From Terebella lapidaria (lineage: Eukaryota > Annelida > Polychaeta > Terebellida > Terebellidae): a stretch of 64,000 nt of DNA. The stretch lies in contig OX424559.1 in assembly GCA_949152475.1 (NCBI GenBank), forward strand, positions 17,019,809 through 17,083,808, in the 5' to 3' direction. The position numbers were made by a program, and so were the translations under genes. How positions within the stretch are numbered: position 1 is the first letter of the stretch; the number at the start of each line of letters is the position of its first letter. The notes below the pieces were generated by a model. It ran no database searches, was not told the DNA's origin, and was given only the letters and a program-made list of their open reading frames with translations. This document shows, one piece after another, positions 23,303 to 34,630 of the stretch.

Positions 23303-26101
23303 CTACTTCTCTTCCCGTTCACGCCTGCTGGCGGGAGGAGGCGGGGCCGCTGGCGAAGCTTGCCGCATGAGCTGCAACTGCTCATCCGGGGGTAACCTTG
23401 GCAGAATGGACACAATTGTGGCCAAAAGCTCCCCCGGAATGGTCGGTGTAGACGGGGTCGTCGGAGCTGCTGCTTCCGGAGTAGTTGGGGTCGATGCTGC
23501 TTGGAGCCGAGCGTTTTCCTGTTGGAGGTTAGCAACCCGATCCTCCAACTGAGTCACGCGAACTCGGAGCCGAAGGTTCTCCTCGGACAAGGTATCCGGG
23601 AACGTGGGCTGGTGGCGCTCATGCAGAGCCCCCATCCCAAAGCCGACAGACAGGCCGTTATACTCTGCCTGTCTGATGTGGTGGTCCAGGGCCGTCAAGT
23701 ACTCCCGACGTATCAGCCGCAAGTATTGGTGCGCCAAGTCGTCAGCGCGAGCGAGAGCCAGGGTCGGTAAATGCTCTTCCGGTTCTGACGGGAGAAGCAA
23801 GGGGTCGGCATTATGGGCGGCCTGTTCAAGGCGGGCCGACCAAAAGTCTTCATGGAACCCGAGGTAGTTCGGGAGCCGCTGGGCGTCCTCATCCCGTAGG
23901 AAGTCCGTGAGGTCGGGGTTCTGGCCGGGTAGCGCCTGCAGGCCGGGAAGTGAACGAGTCGCCAAACGTCTGCCGTGTTGCCGCAGGAATTGAAAGTCGG
24001 CCGCGAACTCGCCGGACCCATGAAACGGAAGACGCTCGTCGAGGTCCCTGTGGAGCGACTCAAGCTGCTCCGGGTCGTCCACTTGGAGTCGGGGCCGGTC
24101 TCTATCCGTGCCGCGTGTCGGGACGGAGCACAGAGGTTCCACTTCCTCCGTGAGGTACGGCGGGAGCGGGACGGGTTCCACCATCCGTCGTGAAGGCTCC
24201 AGTGAGGATTCCGGGGTCGAGAACTGTGTCGGGGTCGCACGTGCAGGAGATCCGGGTGCAATCTCCCTGAGTGGAGGCGGCCGATCCTCAGCTGGACTCT
24301 TTGGCTCAGGAGTCTCCTTGCCGGTTGATGACGATACCGGTGTGGTATTCAGGGGTCGACTTGGGAGTGGCAGATACTCCTCAGGTGGAGGGACCAATCC
24401 CTCACGGACTCGGTAGTCCGTGACGTTAGAGGCCGTGGGTCGTTCCACAACCATCCGCCGGGGTATAATATCCGACGGCCGAGCTCTAGACGGGGTCGAA
24501 GATGTCACTGTGGTGACCGGTCGAGTTGTCGCTGGCGACGCCACTGTCGCGAACGAAGCCGTCGTGACGACTGCCGAGGCCGAAACACCGGTGGTCGTTG
24601 TCGGGACCTCCTCCGCCGTGCTCACGGATGTTGTCTGGTAATTTATGGGCCGGACGAAGAAAATCGTGCTGGGTCGTCGAATTCGAACCCGCGTGTTCAT
24701 GGTCTCAATGTCACTGACCATGCGGGTAAGCCGAATCTCGTCTGCCGGGGTCGAAGCACGATTGTACTCTAGTCGACGGAGTACCTGTTGCACTTCCGGG
24801 GCCGAGTTGGGCGGATATTGCTCAAAGAGCTCTGGCGCCATGTGCCAGATGCCGAACGTCAGGACGGTGTTGACATCCCTCCTGAAGATCGGGATGTTGG
24901 CCGGAACTCTTGGGGGTCGATAATTCGGGTTCGGCTGCATGTCGACTCTGCAGCGTAGCGCGAACCTGACGAGCATGGGGCCGGATGCCGATAGTCGTCC
25001 CTCCTGGTAGAGCGGGAACGACGTCACGTGTTGCGGGGTCGCTTGGGACAGGTGCCGGAACATCTCCTCCTGGGCCAATGTCCGGAAGCCGTCGCGGGCC
25101 GGGCACACGAAGTAGCGTAAGAACGGAAAGTGGTACGCTAGTACGTGCGCGTCGAGACTCTGGGCCGTCCGGAAAGGTCCGCGTCGTGGCACGGAGGACC
25201 ACTGTCGCTCTCCTGCTCCTTCCTCTTCGCCGATGCAGAAAGGGCACTCGTAGCGACCGTCTCCACGCTGTAGCGGAGCCAACGTGAGGAGGTTTCCCTC
25301 CGACAGGGTCGACTGTTCATCGAAGTTGTGGATATGGCCGTATCCAGCGCTCCGATTCCGTTTGCTGAGTGGAACTTTGTTCCAGTCTATGGGCCGAGTT
25401 CCGTAAGGCGTCACGGGAGGTGGCACCAGTTCCATCAATTCCGCCACTTGCCGGCGGAAAGTCGAGGTCGGGGCCGGAACAGCAGATCCGCCACTAGAGC
25501 GCGACGAACTGCTAGAGGTCGATCGGGCTCCCGCTCCATGTTTCTTCTTAAAAGAAGTATAAGTTCTCTTGTTTGGAGAACGGGAGGCCGCAGGTCGTGC
25601 TACCGCTGAACTGGAAGCGGGTGAAGTCGGGGCCGGAGCGATCGGGGCGATCACCTGATTTACTGGGTCGGGTTGGCGGCTCGCTGTGGCGACTCGTTGA
25701 GCCTCTTGGGCCGCTTGTCGTGCCTCAATCGCACGCTGGACGATACTTCCGCCCTCCTCGAGTCGGCGGAAGCGTTCGGGGTCGATATTAAAAATGTCGT
25801 CCGGAGTCGGGCTCGGTGTATGGCGCTCTCCTCGTTGCGCCAGCTTGTTCCGGGCCGTTTTGGGTCGTGCTCCCTTCTCCGATCCACTTGCCGTGTCACT
25901 GAGCGTGACTGGATCGCGCTGCTCAGGCTGCGAGTCGGGGCCGGACGAAGCTTCGTTGTCGGGGACGACTATAGGATGATCCGATTCATCCCCGGTGTCG
26001 ATTACTTGGACGGTGATGTTATCGCCGTCCAACTTGACTGTACGGGGCCGATTATCACCTGGGTCGTTATTTTCCCGGTCGTCTCCGGGTTTGTCAGCCA
26101 T
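23303..26101 (-). CDS. Third ORF of the gypsy element, unknown function, 932 aa
   Basis: An unbroken 932-codon frame downstream of pol, in the same orientation. It does not look like an envelope: I see no signal peptide, no membrane segment and no furin-like site. Visible parts are an acidic, Pro/Ser-rich N-terminus; a basic stretch near 178-200; a zinc-finger-like block with C286, C289, H319 and H324 plus C333; long Pro/Thr/Ser-rich linkers; and a leucine-rich coiled coil at about 838-868 ahead of a charged end. The zinc block and coiled coil suggest a nucleic-acid-binding, self-associating protein (inference). It could be expressed from a spliced subgenomic RNA, as env is in errantiviruses. 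I do not recognise the family. Its coding strand is dense in CGRCCC, like the rest of the element. Confidence 0.7.
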   Translation of the reverse strand: MADKPGDDRENNDPGDNRPRTVKLDGDNITVQVIDTGDESDHPIVVPDNEASSGPDSQPEQRDPVTLSDTASGSEKGARPKTARNKLAQRGERHTPSPTPDDIFNIDPERFRRLEEGGSIVQRAIEARQAAQEAQRVATASRQPDPVNQVIAPIAPAPTSPASSSAVARPAASRSPNKRTYTSFKKKHGAGARSTSSSSSRSSGGSAVPAPTSTFRRQVAELMELVPPPVTPYGTRPIDWNKVPLSKRNRSAGYGHIHNFDEQSTLSEGNLLTLAPLQRGDGRYECPFCIGEEEGAGERQWSSVPRRGPFRTAQSLDAHVLAYHFPFLRYFVCPARDGFRTLAQEEMFRHLSQATPQHVTSFPLYQEGRLSASGPMLVRFALRCRVDMQPNPNYRPPRVPANIPIFRRDVNTVLTFGIWHMAPELFEQYPPNSAPEVQQVLRRLEYNRASTPADEIRLTRMVSDIETMNTRVRIRRPSTIFFVRPINYQTTSVSTAEEVPTTTTGVSASAVVTTASFATVASPATTRPVTTVTSSTPSRARPSDIIPRRMVVERPTASNVTDYRVREGLVPPPEEYLPLPSRPLNTTPVSSSTGKETPEPKSPAEDRPPPLREIAPGSPARATPTQFSTPESSLEPSRRMVEPVPLPPYLTEEVEPLCSVPTRGTDRDRPRLQVDDPEQLESLHRDLDERLPFHGSGEFAADFQFLRQHGRRLATRSLPGLQALPGQNPDLTDFLRDEDAQRLPNYLGFHEDFWSARLEQAAHNADPLLLPSEPEEHLPTLALARADDLAHQYLRLIRREYLTALDHHIRQAEYNGLSVGFGMGALHERHQPTFPDTLSEENLRLRVRVTQLEDRVANLQQENARLQAASTPTTPEAAAPTTPSTPTIPGELLATIVSILPRLPPDEQLQLMRQASPAAPPPPASRREREEK

Positions 26102-27548
26102 GCTGACGGGCCGAAATCAAGCCGAAGTACTTCCCAAGTACTGACTAGGCTGGTTGTAACAAAGTCCGGATTTCTTCAAAACCAGCCTAGTTCAAATGCC
26201 GATACCAATGCCGAATTGTTTCCCAAAGTCTTGTGACCAGGATTTCAATAATATCACAGTTTATAGGCCGGCAATTATATATGATTATCACAGTTTTTAG
26301 AACAATAGTCTGTATCTCAATAGCCGAAACTTCTGACAATAGTCCTTCTCCTCCAAAGTCTCAGGCACAAGTGACCTGATTGCCGCTAATCTTCAATGCC
26401 GTACACAAAGATGCTGACAGCATCTCGATTCTTAGAACTGGGCCGGGGGGCGCTCTCTATCTATATAGAAAACGTCTTTACGCTATGTATCATTGTTCCA
26501 AGCGTACACACAGCAAGGCGGGGCCGTCGTCAAGGAAACGCAGAGCGATCCTTCTCTGACCTCTTGGGTCAGTCTATTACGACAGTAGGGGTGTCCTCAC
26601 ACTGTCCAGATTTCCGTATGTCCATCTGCCGTCCCCTGGATAACTCGTGCCGAATCATTGTCTATTTATACTAGTCGACTGTTCGAATTACTGGGCTCTT
26701 TTTGCCCGACGACTCACTATTGTCTTTAACAGGGGAGACTTCATGTGGGTGCTGTAAACAGCTAAAATGTTTATTAGCGCTCGTGCGTGCCTTGTGAACT
26801 CAACAGTCTATCATTCCTTCTCCCACAAATTAGCGCACAATAAACTACGGGGTCGAGTTGCTGTTTCACAGACGACACACAGTTATTAAAGGCTGAGATA
26901 TGAATATCAATCACTCACAGGGGCGGACATCGTTCCGTTCATTTTCAGCCAGTTCACAGGACGACGGGGCCGCAAATATTGTAGGGGTCGAAATTGCAAT
27001 GATCTGGGTCGGTCACACCGCGGCGCTTTGAATATTTTGGGTGATGAATTTGGTGACAGGCCGCATCTTGGCATGATAGCTATGTAGTGACTGGTTCACG
27101 TACCACTGGGCCGTTCCTCCGAATATTACATGGAGTGAGTAGAGGCTCTGTCGACGCATACTCCAGAACGAATCACACTATCACCTCTTCGACAACTAAG
27201 TGGCCTTACTCACGGTGTGACTGGTTATTATCCTCTTCGGCTGGCACATGGATTGAAGCTTTTCATGATAATCTTAGTCATTGCGTAACATACGCCTTGA
27301 TCAATGGTACATGTTATACGGGGTCGAAACATATATCATAATGCAACCAATTTTTCACCAGCATCATAATTATAATATCATATCTAGTGTGTATATATCG
27401 AATTTGCCTCACTGACATCTTGTACATATTAAATGCATATATTGTTATTGTAATATAATATATTATTATTGGGAAAGACATGATATCATAGTCCATTAGA
27501 CATGCATAATTCATCATCAATGATATCAATCAGATAACAAGGCCGGGG
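26102..27548 (-). other. Spacer between integrase and third ORF of the gypsy element
   Basis: 1.4 kb without a convincing frame, AT-rich in places, but still holding about eight GGGYCG hexamers. Close to the third ORF it carries two inverted repeats that could fold in RNA: AGTACTT/AAGTACT at 26126-26142 and ACTAGGCTGGTT/AACCAGCCTAGT at 26144-26191. Length and position suggest a role in splicing or translation of the third ORF (inference). Confidence 0.5.
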
Positions 27549-30500
27549 TTATCTGTAGCGGGCCGGTCTGCGTGCGTGGCGTCTGGGTCGATTTGGTCGT
27601 GCAGGCGGGGGCGTAGCCTCGCTTGTCTCGGGGTCGGAAGATACCACAGGCTTTTGCCTGCGTGTCTTGCGTGCCGGTTTTGGAGTGTCGGAACTTGATC
27701 TGTGTGATCTTTTCCGTTGCCGATGTCGACTTGAGCCGGATGAGGTCGGAGATCGCGATTGACGATCCTGGGTCGTTGGCGAATCAGACTCAGCTGTTTG
27801 GTCTGAATCGGTATGTCGATCTTGGACTGTTACCTCCCAAGGGTAATAGAACTCCTTGAGAAGTCCCATGGGGTCGGGTGACTGTTCTGGGTCGGACTTG
27901 CTTGACGACGACGTGGGTCGTACAGGGTCGGAGTAGATGTGGGCCGCTTGGTTGTCACCTTCGTATGGCTTGAGCACATCCAGATGAACAACACGAGTGT
28001 TCCGAGGGTTGGAAACCAGGGCGATTCGGTAATCAACCTCAGTTACACGGTCGATGATCCTCCAGGGACCAGTCCAGGGCCGAGCGAACTTATTATTCTG
28101 CGTGAGTGGCAGATAATAATACCGGACCAGTTCGCCTGGTTGAAACTGGGGTCGTGGTTTTGCGTGGGCGTCATAACCCATCTTTTGCCGAATTGCCGCT
28201 TTCTCGAGATGGTCTTGGGCGAAACCGTGGGCCGTCCTGATGGCTTGCCGCAAATACTCCACATACTCCGGACCACACGGAGGTAGAGGCTCAGGGTCGT
28301 AGGTCGGAAACATGAGGTCGACTGGCAAGTTACACTCATGTCCATACACCATCAGATGCGGGGTGCATCCCGTGGACGAGTGTACTGAGGTTCGATAGGC
28401 CATTAACACATATGGCAAGTGCAAGTCCCAATCGTTTGCACGATCACTGACGAACGCACTCAGCATGTTGAGCAATGTCCTGTTGAATCGCTCAACTTGG
28501 CCGTCGCTCTGGGGTCGGTATGGGGTCGTACGAATCTTCTTAGCGCCCAGTAGACGCACAACATGCTGGAACAGGGACGACTCAAACTCAGTACCTTGAT
28601 CGCTATGGACCGCTTTGGGGACACCGTGGTAGACTATCCACCGATTCACCAGGGTGTCGGCAACATTTTTGGTCGTATGTCGCCGTAGCGGAAAAGCGTC
28701 AGTGTACTTCGTAAAGTAGTCCGACACGACTAGTACATACCGATAGCCTCTTCCCGTGACCTTGTGGGTGTCGAGGATGTCCATCGCTATTCTGTCGAAC
28801 GGCGCTCCTGTCGGTAGCTGTGTCAGGGGCGATCTCTTTGGGGCCGGTTTACCCTTGCGGGTCACACATTGCGGGCAGCGGGCACACCAGCGGGCGACGT
28901 CCAGCGCCAAGCCGGGCCAGTAGAATCGGCGCCTGACTCTCTCGATGGTACGCTGTATGCTGAGATGTCCGACAATCTTGAGGTCGTGTAGTTGGTGCAG
29001 AACTTGTGTCCTGAGTGCTACGGGGAGCACGGTTTGCACCACGGGCCGTCCAGCAGGGTTTTATATGTCGAACCAGCACTCCGTCTTGTAGCGCCAGGAG
29101 GTTCCAGCGAGAAACAAGTGTCTTTACCTCCTCTCCTTGGCGGGCGACTTCTCGTGAGTCGGGCTTGGTGCCGGCTAACATCCATTGCCGCACTTTTCCG
29201 ACGCTGGGGTCGGCTTGCTGTGCCGCGATAATGTCCTGGGTCGAATAGTCCGAAAGCCACTTTTGTCCATCAAGCGTGGCGTCCAAAGCACGGACTCGAA
29301 CAACTTGGCGTGCCGAAACTAGCTGGGGCAAGACCGGTGATGTTATCGAATCACTGTCCAGGAGGTCTGCCCTTGTCTGGGTCGGAACAACAGTTATCCG
29401 ACGAACTGGAAGTTCTCCGGAACTTGTTTCTGGGTCGGTCGGAGGTGTGACGAGTCGTCCGGGACAGTCTTGGTGTTTGCAACTGTGGCACCGTGACAAG
29501 CCGTCGGCGTTACCGTGTAGTTTTCCGGGTCGATGCTCTATCCGAAAGTCATACTGCTGTAGCTTGGCGAGCCACCTAGCGAGCATGCCGTCGGCGTCGC
29601 TGTAGTTTTTCAGCCACCTTAGCGAGCTATGGTCGGTTCGGAGGAGGAATTTCCTACCCCAGAGGTAGTGCCGATAGTGTTGCACCATCTCAACTACTGC
29701 CAGTAGTTCCCGATAGGTGGTGCAATAGTTCCGCTGGGTCCGGGAAAGGGTCTTGCTGGCGAACCCGATGGGGATCTCCTTCCCGTTAACCCTTTGCGAG
29801 AGGGCTCCTCCCACAGCAAAGCCGCTTGCATCCGTATCGAGGATGAAGTAGTCCTCCGGATTCTGGGTCGGATGAGCGAGCTTGGGCGCCTTGATGAGGG
29901 CGTCGCGGAGTCGCTGGAAAGCTCGTCGCTGGGCCGGTCCCCAAGTGAAGTGGCATTCACCTCGGGTAAGCGCTACGAGAGGTTCAGCGATCTCAGCGTA
30001 GTCCTTGATGAATCGCCTGTAGTAGTTGGCGAAACCAAGGAAAGCCCTGACGTCGGTGATCTCGCACGGGGTCGGCCATTCTCTGATGGCTTTGACTTTG
30101 TTGGGGTCGACTCGGATTCCTTGGCCGCTCACTATGAACTCTAAGTACAAGATTTCCCGTTGGAACAACTCACACTTCTTGGGCTGTAGTTTCAGGCCTG
30201 CCGATCTGATTCGATCCAGGACCGCTTCCAGGTTTGCGAGTGCCTGGTCGAATGTTCTGCCGTAAGCTATCACGTCGTCGAGATAGCACATACACCGGGT
30301 CCACAAAGTCCCTTCCTTGTGGCGAAGGCAGTCTTCGGTCTATCGCTGGGGTCGACTTCGACCTGCCAGTAGCCGGAGGCCAGGTCTAGGGCCGAGAAGT
30401 AGTTGGCGCCTGCCAGGGCGTCATGAGTGTCCTGAATGTTGGGCAAGGGATACGAGTCCTTGCGGGTGACGTCATTCAGGAGCCGATAGTCGACACAGAA

Positions 30501-31990
30501 GCGTACTTGTCCGTTCTTCTTCTGTACGAGCACTACCTGTGCGCTCCAGGGCGAATCTGACGGCTCAATACACCCCAAGCGGAGCATCTTGTCGATCTCC
30601 TCGTCGATGATGCTTTGCTGCGCCTGAGGGACGCGTCGCTGTCGTTGTCGAATCGGGGCCGAGTTGCCAGTGTCGATTCTATGCTGGACGACTTGGGTCC
30701 GTCCCAGTTGGCCGTCTGGGTGCATGAACGTGTCCTGGTATTGGTGAACCAGGTTGGCGCAACGCCGATGTTGTTCCGGCGCTAGTCCGGCGCAATCCAC
30801 CATTTCTTGTAGATGTGGCGGTAGGTCGCGGTAATGACTGGCGTCTACCGTGGCCGGGTCGGGCTCCTCTCCGGGTCGTGGCAGAGCTCCGACGACACTT
30901 TCGACAGGGCTTGCTATGGCGACAGGGTCGGAACGGGTGAGCGTAATGCCGGTATCTGCTGGATTGACTACCGACACCTTTACGCACTGCCGATTCAGGG
31001 TCGTAAGTGTTCTCCCCATGATGAGGTCGGTTTCCTCGGGAAAGGTCGTAAGTGGCTGGACTATCCTCGGGTGTTGTCGAACTCGAACTCGGGAAGTCGG
31101 GACCAGCTCCACTATTGCTTCGCTGCGTGCGGGGACGGTGACAGCTCGTCGCACGGCCATTCTGACAACATTGGCCTCAATGTCTTTATGTGCGAACAGG
31201 ATTTCTTTGTGCACCTGTATCGTCCCTTCGCCGTAATTCACTACAGCGTGAGCTTGCCGAAAAAAGTTCATGCCGAGAATCATGTCGTCATGTATGTCAG
31301 CCACACAAAAGGTTACGACCATATGGTTGGTTCCGACCTGTATTGAGAGGTCAATCAGTCCATCGATCGGGCTTGACTGTCCGGTGACGTCACGAATAAT
31401 AGCCGAAGTAGACCGCAAATGTCGCTGGTCAGCGGGGACGTGACGTAGCTGATCGCGTTGGAGCAGGGAGATCTGCGCTCCGGAGTCGAGTACAGCCTTT
31501 ATCGTCTTGTTTCCGACGTGTACCGGCAACTTCCAGCATTTGTGATTGGTGGCGCTGGAGTTGTTGATGACAGCCGGAATTTCGGGGTCGTCTAGCGGTG
31601 GCCGGAAGAGTGTGTGCAGAGGCGGCAGTTTGGATTCCGGTCCACTCGGAAAAGCGTAGAATCCTCCGTCGTCGGAGATCCACTCAATCTCGGACATGCT
31701 GTCCGTTCCGGTGCCGTTGGCGGTCGGGGGTGACACCCCTTCAGGACGACGGTTTCCACGTGGTGGTCGCTGTGGCCGCGGTGCGGACACCCCTTCATGA
31801 AAAGAGGCCGATTTCGGGGCCGGAGCTTGACATTTTGTACACACCCCTTCAAGGAGCTGAGGTGTGGGCTGGGCCGGCTGCGGGGTCGTTATTGGTGTCG
31901 TTACCGGTACAGTAGTCGTGACAACCGCAGATGTGGAGCGGGGAACGTTGTCCTGTTGTCTGGAAGGTCCTTGCTCCTCAGCACCTTCCC
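27549..31990 (-). pseudogene. pol: pol region of the young gypsy element (protease, RT, RNase H, integrase)
   Basis: In order on the minus strand: an aspartic protease with AVLDSGAQISLL; reverse transcriptase with FCVDYRLLND, FSALDLASGYWQVEV and the catalytic YLDD; RNase H with ILDTDASGFAVGGAL and LLRTDHSSLRWL; integrase with an HHCC zinc module ending CARCPQC, catalytic acidic residues in MDILD, HSDQGTEF and DGQVERFNRTL, and a GPY/F-like module (ARPWTGPWRI) followed by an Arg/Ser-rich tail. The order RT-RNase H-integrase marks Ty3/gypsy. Pol is in the -1 frame relative to gag and its frame stays open back across the gag stop, as expected for -1 frameshifting. The region is broken in about two places, so this copy should not make a full Pol. 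Confidence 0.92.
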
Positions 31991-34570
31991 CTACTGGTTT
32001 GACGACGGGGTCGGAGGTGTTGGTGGGGCCGGTTTGGTTTGGTTACCGGTTTGGTTAGGTACTGACAACACTTGAGCTGTCCTTCTGTCAGTACCGGGAC
32101 CATTAGGCCGAAATGCTAGCGGTTTCATGCCGTTACGTACTAGCACATCCTTAAGCCGAAAACACCGCATCCAGCGATGGCCGGGCTTCTTGCAAAAGAA
32201 GCAAACCATGGGTCGTCCGGGTTGCGGGAGTCGATCACCGTTCATCGGGGCCGTTGTTCGCAGGACAGAAAAGATAGCCGTTTCCTCGCATAGTCCATTC
32301 TCGTCACTAAGGACGCACTGGAAAGCTTCAGCCACCCACTCGCGTGAGCTGGTCGGCACTGAGTGTTCGTCGCAGCCTTGTAGGCCGGTAGTGTCACTGT
32401 CCGCGGGGTCGTAGTAGGCCGCAATTTGCTCTGGGGTTAGTGTTTCCCCCTGAGTGACTTGTCCCATGGCACAGGACAGTTCTTCATTGACAGGGTCGTC
32501 TTCCGCGTATCCGCTGGCGGAAATGTCAGCACGTCGTGTGCCTCGATGTCGATCTCTGGCTGTCCTCTGTTGACGACTCTCTACCTTGAGAACGGCCGTA
32601 AGTGCCTCACTGTAACTGTTAAAAGTGAGGGCACACAGTTTATCGGCAATGGGGTCGGGTTGGCCGTTCACGAATTGTGCAATTACAGTTCGTTGCCGCG
32701 ACGTTGGCGTAACGTCATCGAACACTTGCTCCGCCAGGGCTTGGAGTCGCTCCATGTAGTGTTCCGCGTCCTCTTTTCGTTCCCGCTTGAGGAACGGGAA
32801 ATCGTCCCGTTTGGACTGTCGACGGGGCTCGGGTTCCCAGCCCTCTAGGAGTTGGCGACGGAACTCTCCCCAGGGAGTCGCGACCGGGATATTTAGAGCT
32901 AGCGCTTCAGCGCGGCCACGTAGCGTGCTCCGGAAGGTCGTCGTCTTGTTGAGGTCGGAGTAAGTGAAAGCCGCAGTGAACTGTTCAAAACTCCGAATGT
33001 ATTGAGTGAGATTGCCCTCCTTGAAGGTCGCACGCCATTGAGCCATTTTAGCCGTAGCCAACGTTTGGGGCTCAGACGTGAGTCTCTGTGGCGTGGGCGT
33101 GTCAACACTCACCGCAACTGGTGTAGTCGCTGCAGTGGCCGTCGGAGTCGGAACAGCCGAAGTCGCCGGAGCCGTCGTATCTGGGTCGATCGGGGTCGCG
33201 TTAGCGGGGGCGGTCGGTGCTGTCGTCGCGGAGACGGCGAGCGATGCGGCGGGTGGTGCCGTCGTGTGACTGGGGTCGTGTGGAGCTTGTGCAGCGGGGG
33301 CCGGTTGACTGTATGGAGGCGTCACCCATGGTATCCCGACTGAGGGTGGGAATACAGCCGGTGGTGGACATCGGTATACCGATCCATCTGGGCATACACC
33401 ATGGTACACTAATCCGGGTTGTGCACCATGATAGCCGGTGTCAGCTATCACGCTGGGAACGCCACCATATCCAGGCGGTGGGTTCGCGTAGCCGACATGC
33501 GGTGAATAGTATCCGACAGCTACTCCATTTGGAACACCGCTTGTTGCGCCAGGGTATCCGACTGGCGGTACACCATATCCGTTGGTGTTTCCGACTGATT
33601 GTGAAATCGGAGGTCCGATCATTGGCACAACACTTTCTGCCGGAGCAGACACAACTTGATCTTGCGACGGATCGAAGCGCGGTTGTTCTCCGGTAGTCGG
33701 CGATGGTCGGTGCGTGGTCGGCGCGGGAGCGCGTGTGCCGAAAGTCGGCGTGTCGGGGTCGCAGGGTCGGCGACTTGATGTCGAGGGTGCTTGTCGGGGT
33801 CGCGCTTGTCGCATGGTGGCGCGAGATTCCGTCATCGTGTCGCTGGGTCGTTGTTGTCGTAGCGGCGTCGCGATCCGGGTAGCGGTCGTCGCCAGGATGT
33901 CTTCGGATGTCGCTCCCGTCTGGCTGGGTCGTGTGTACTCTACCACCGTAGGCTCGGTCGGTATGCGTGAGTACATTTCTGGCGCGGGGTCGTGTTGTCT
34001 CGGCGTCATGGACGGCGCCAGGGGTCGATTGGCCGAATAAGCGTTCGGCGGGGTCGATTCCGGAACATTGTCAGACTGACAAACCCACTGTCGTATCCGA
34101 GAGTTACTGGGTGGGTGCGTAACCATTGACGTGTCTATGGTTACCGGCCGAACGTTCACTGCTACTTGTTCTGGGTCGATATCACGATCTACGCTCGCTC
34201 TTTGACGTGAGCGCGTATAGTTTCTGTCGGCAAAGTCACTTTTCTGGGTCGCTCTAGCCGGCGTGGCCGAGTACGCTCTAGCGTGTGCACGCAGAATGTC
34301 ACTTACTGTATGTGACGGCGCGAGCGGGTCTTCGTCCAGGAACTCCTGCACCAGGTCGGTAGGCGGCGAAAACGATCTCAGGGACGAATGGTCGCTGATG
34401 GAGTCGAAAAGGCCGGACGGTTGTTGCTCCTGCGACAGTGGAACTGTATCGCTCATGGCAACTGAGCGAGGGCCGGAAGGTCGGAAGGCCGGATTCGGAT
34501 TGATCGTCACTTCATCATCTGTGGGGTCGAGTGGCTCACCGCGGGAGGCTCCCGGGGCCAATGCCATCAA
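31991..34570 (-). CDS. gag: gag of the young gypsy element, 859 aa
   Basis: A complete frame starting close behind the primer-binding site. The first 500 or so residues are low-complexity, rich in Pro, Thr and Arg. A capsid-like segment follows (WRATFKEGNLTQYIRSFEQF onward, with RGRAEALALNI and later AEHYMERLQALAEQVF), resembling retrotransposon gag proteins. A CCHC zinc knuckle, CFFCKKPGHRWMRC, lies at about 790-803 and would bind the genomic RNA. The protein is long for a Ty3/gypsy Gag because of the disordered N-terminal half. It looks whole. Confidence 0.88.
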   Translation of the reverse strand: MMALAPGASRGEPLDPTDDEVTINPNPAFRPSGPRSVAMSDTVPLSQEQQPSGLFDSISDHSSLRSFSPPTDLVQEFLDEDPLAPSHTVSDILRAHARAYSATPARATQKSDFADRNYTRSRQRASVDRDIDPEQVAVNVRPVTIDTSMVTHPPSNSRIRQWVCQSDNVPESTPPNAYSANRPLAPSMTPRQHDPAPEMYSRIPTEPTVVEYTRPSQTGATSEDILATTATRIATPLRQQRPSDTMTESRATMRQARPRQAPSTSSRRPCDPDTPTFGTRAPAPTTHRPSPTTGEQPRFDPSQDQVVSAPAESVVPMIGPPISQSVGNTNGYGVPPVGYPGATSGVPNGVAVGYYSPHVGYANPPPGYGGVPSVIADTGYHGAQPGLVYHGVCPDGSVYRCPPPAVFPPSVGIPWVTPPYSQPAPAAQAPHDPSHTTAPPAASLAVSATTAPTAPANATPIDPDTTAPATSAVPTPTATAATTPVAVSVDTPTPQRLTSEPQTLATAKMAQWRATFKEGNLTQYIRSFEQFTAAFTYSDLNKTTTFRSTLRGRAEALALNIPVATPWGEFRRQLLEGWEPEPRRQSKRDDFPFLKRERKEDAEHYMERLQALAEQVFDDVTPTSRQRTVIAQFVNGQPDPIADKLCALTFNSYSEALTAVLKVESRQQRTARDRHRGTRRADISASGYAEDDPVNEELSCAMGQVTQGETLTPEQIAAYYDPADSDTTGLQGCDEHSVPTSSREWVAEAFQCVLSDENGLCEETAIFSVLRTTAPMNGDRLPQPGRPMVCFFCKKPGHRWMRCFRLKDVLVRNGMKPLAFRPNGPGTDRRTAQVLSVPNQTGNQTKPAPPTPPTPSSNQ

Positions 34571-34612
34571 TGCCGGTCAGGTCTGGGTCGAAGATCCGAG
34601 ACTAACTCAGAT

Positions 34613-34630
34613 CCTGGTCTACGGCGCCAA
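34613..34630 (-). promoter_or_regulatory. Primer-binding site of the young gypsy element
   Basis: Directly after the 5' LTR on the minus strand comes TTGGCGCCGTAGACCAGG. TGGCGCC is the usual complement of the 3' end of a primer tRNA ending in GGCGCCA. Which tRNA it is cannot be told without the host tRNA set. Confidence 0.65.

Noticed and set aside
23303-26101. Third ORF of the gypsy element as an envelope gene
   Set aside because: No signal peptide, membrane segment, cysteine-rich ectodomain or cleavage site is visible.
24108-26236. Plus-strand frames of 100-190 codons opposite the third ORF
   Set aside because: They are shadows on the opposite strand of a GC-rich coding region, without domains.
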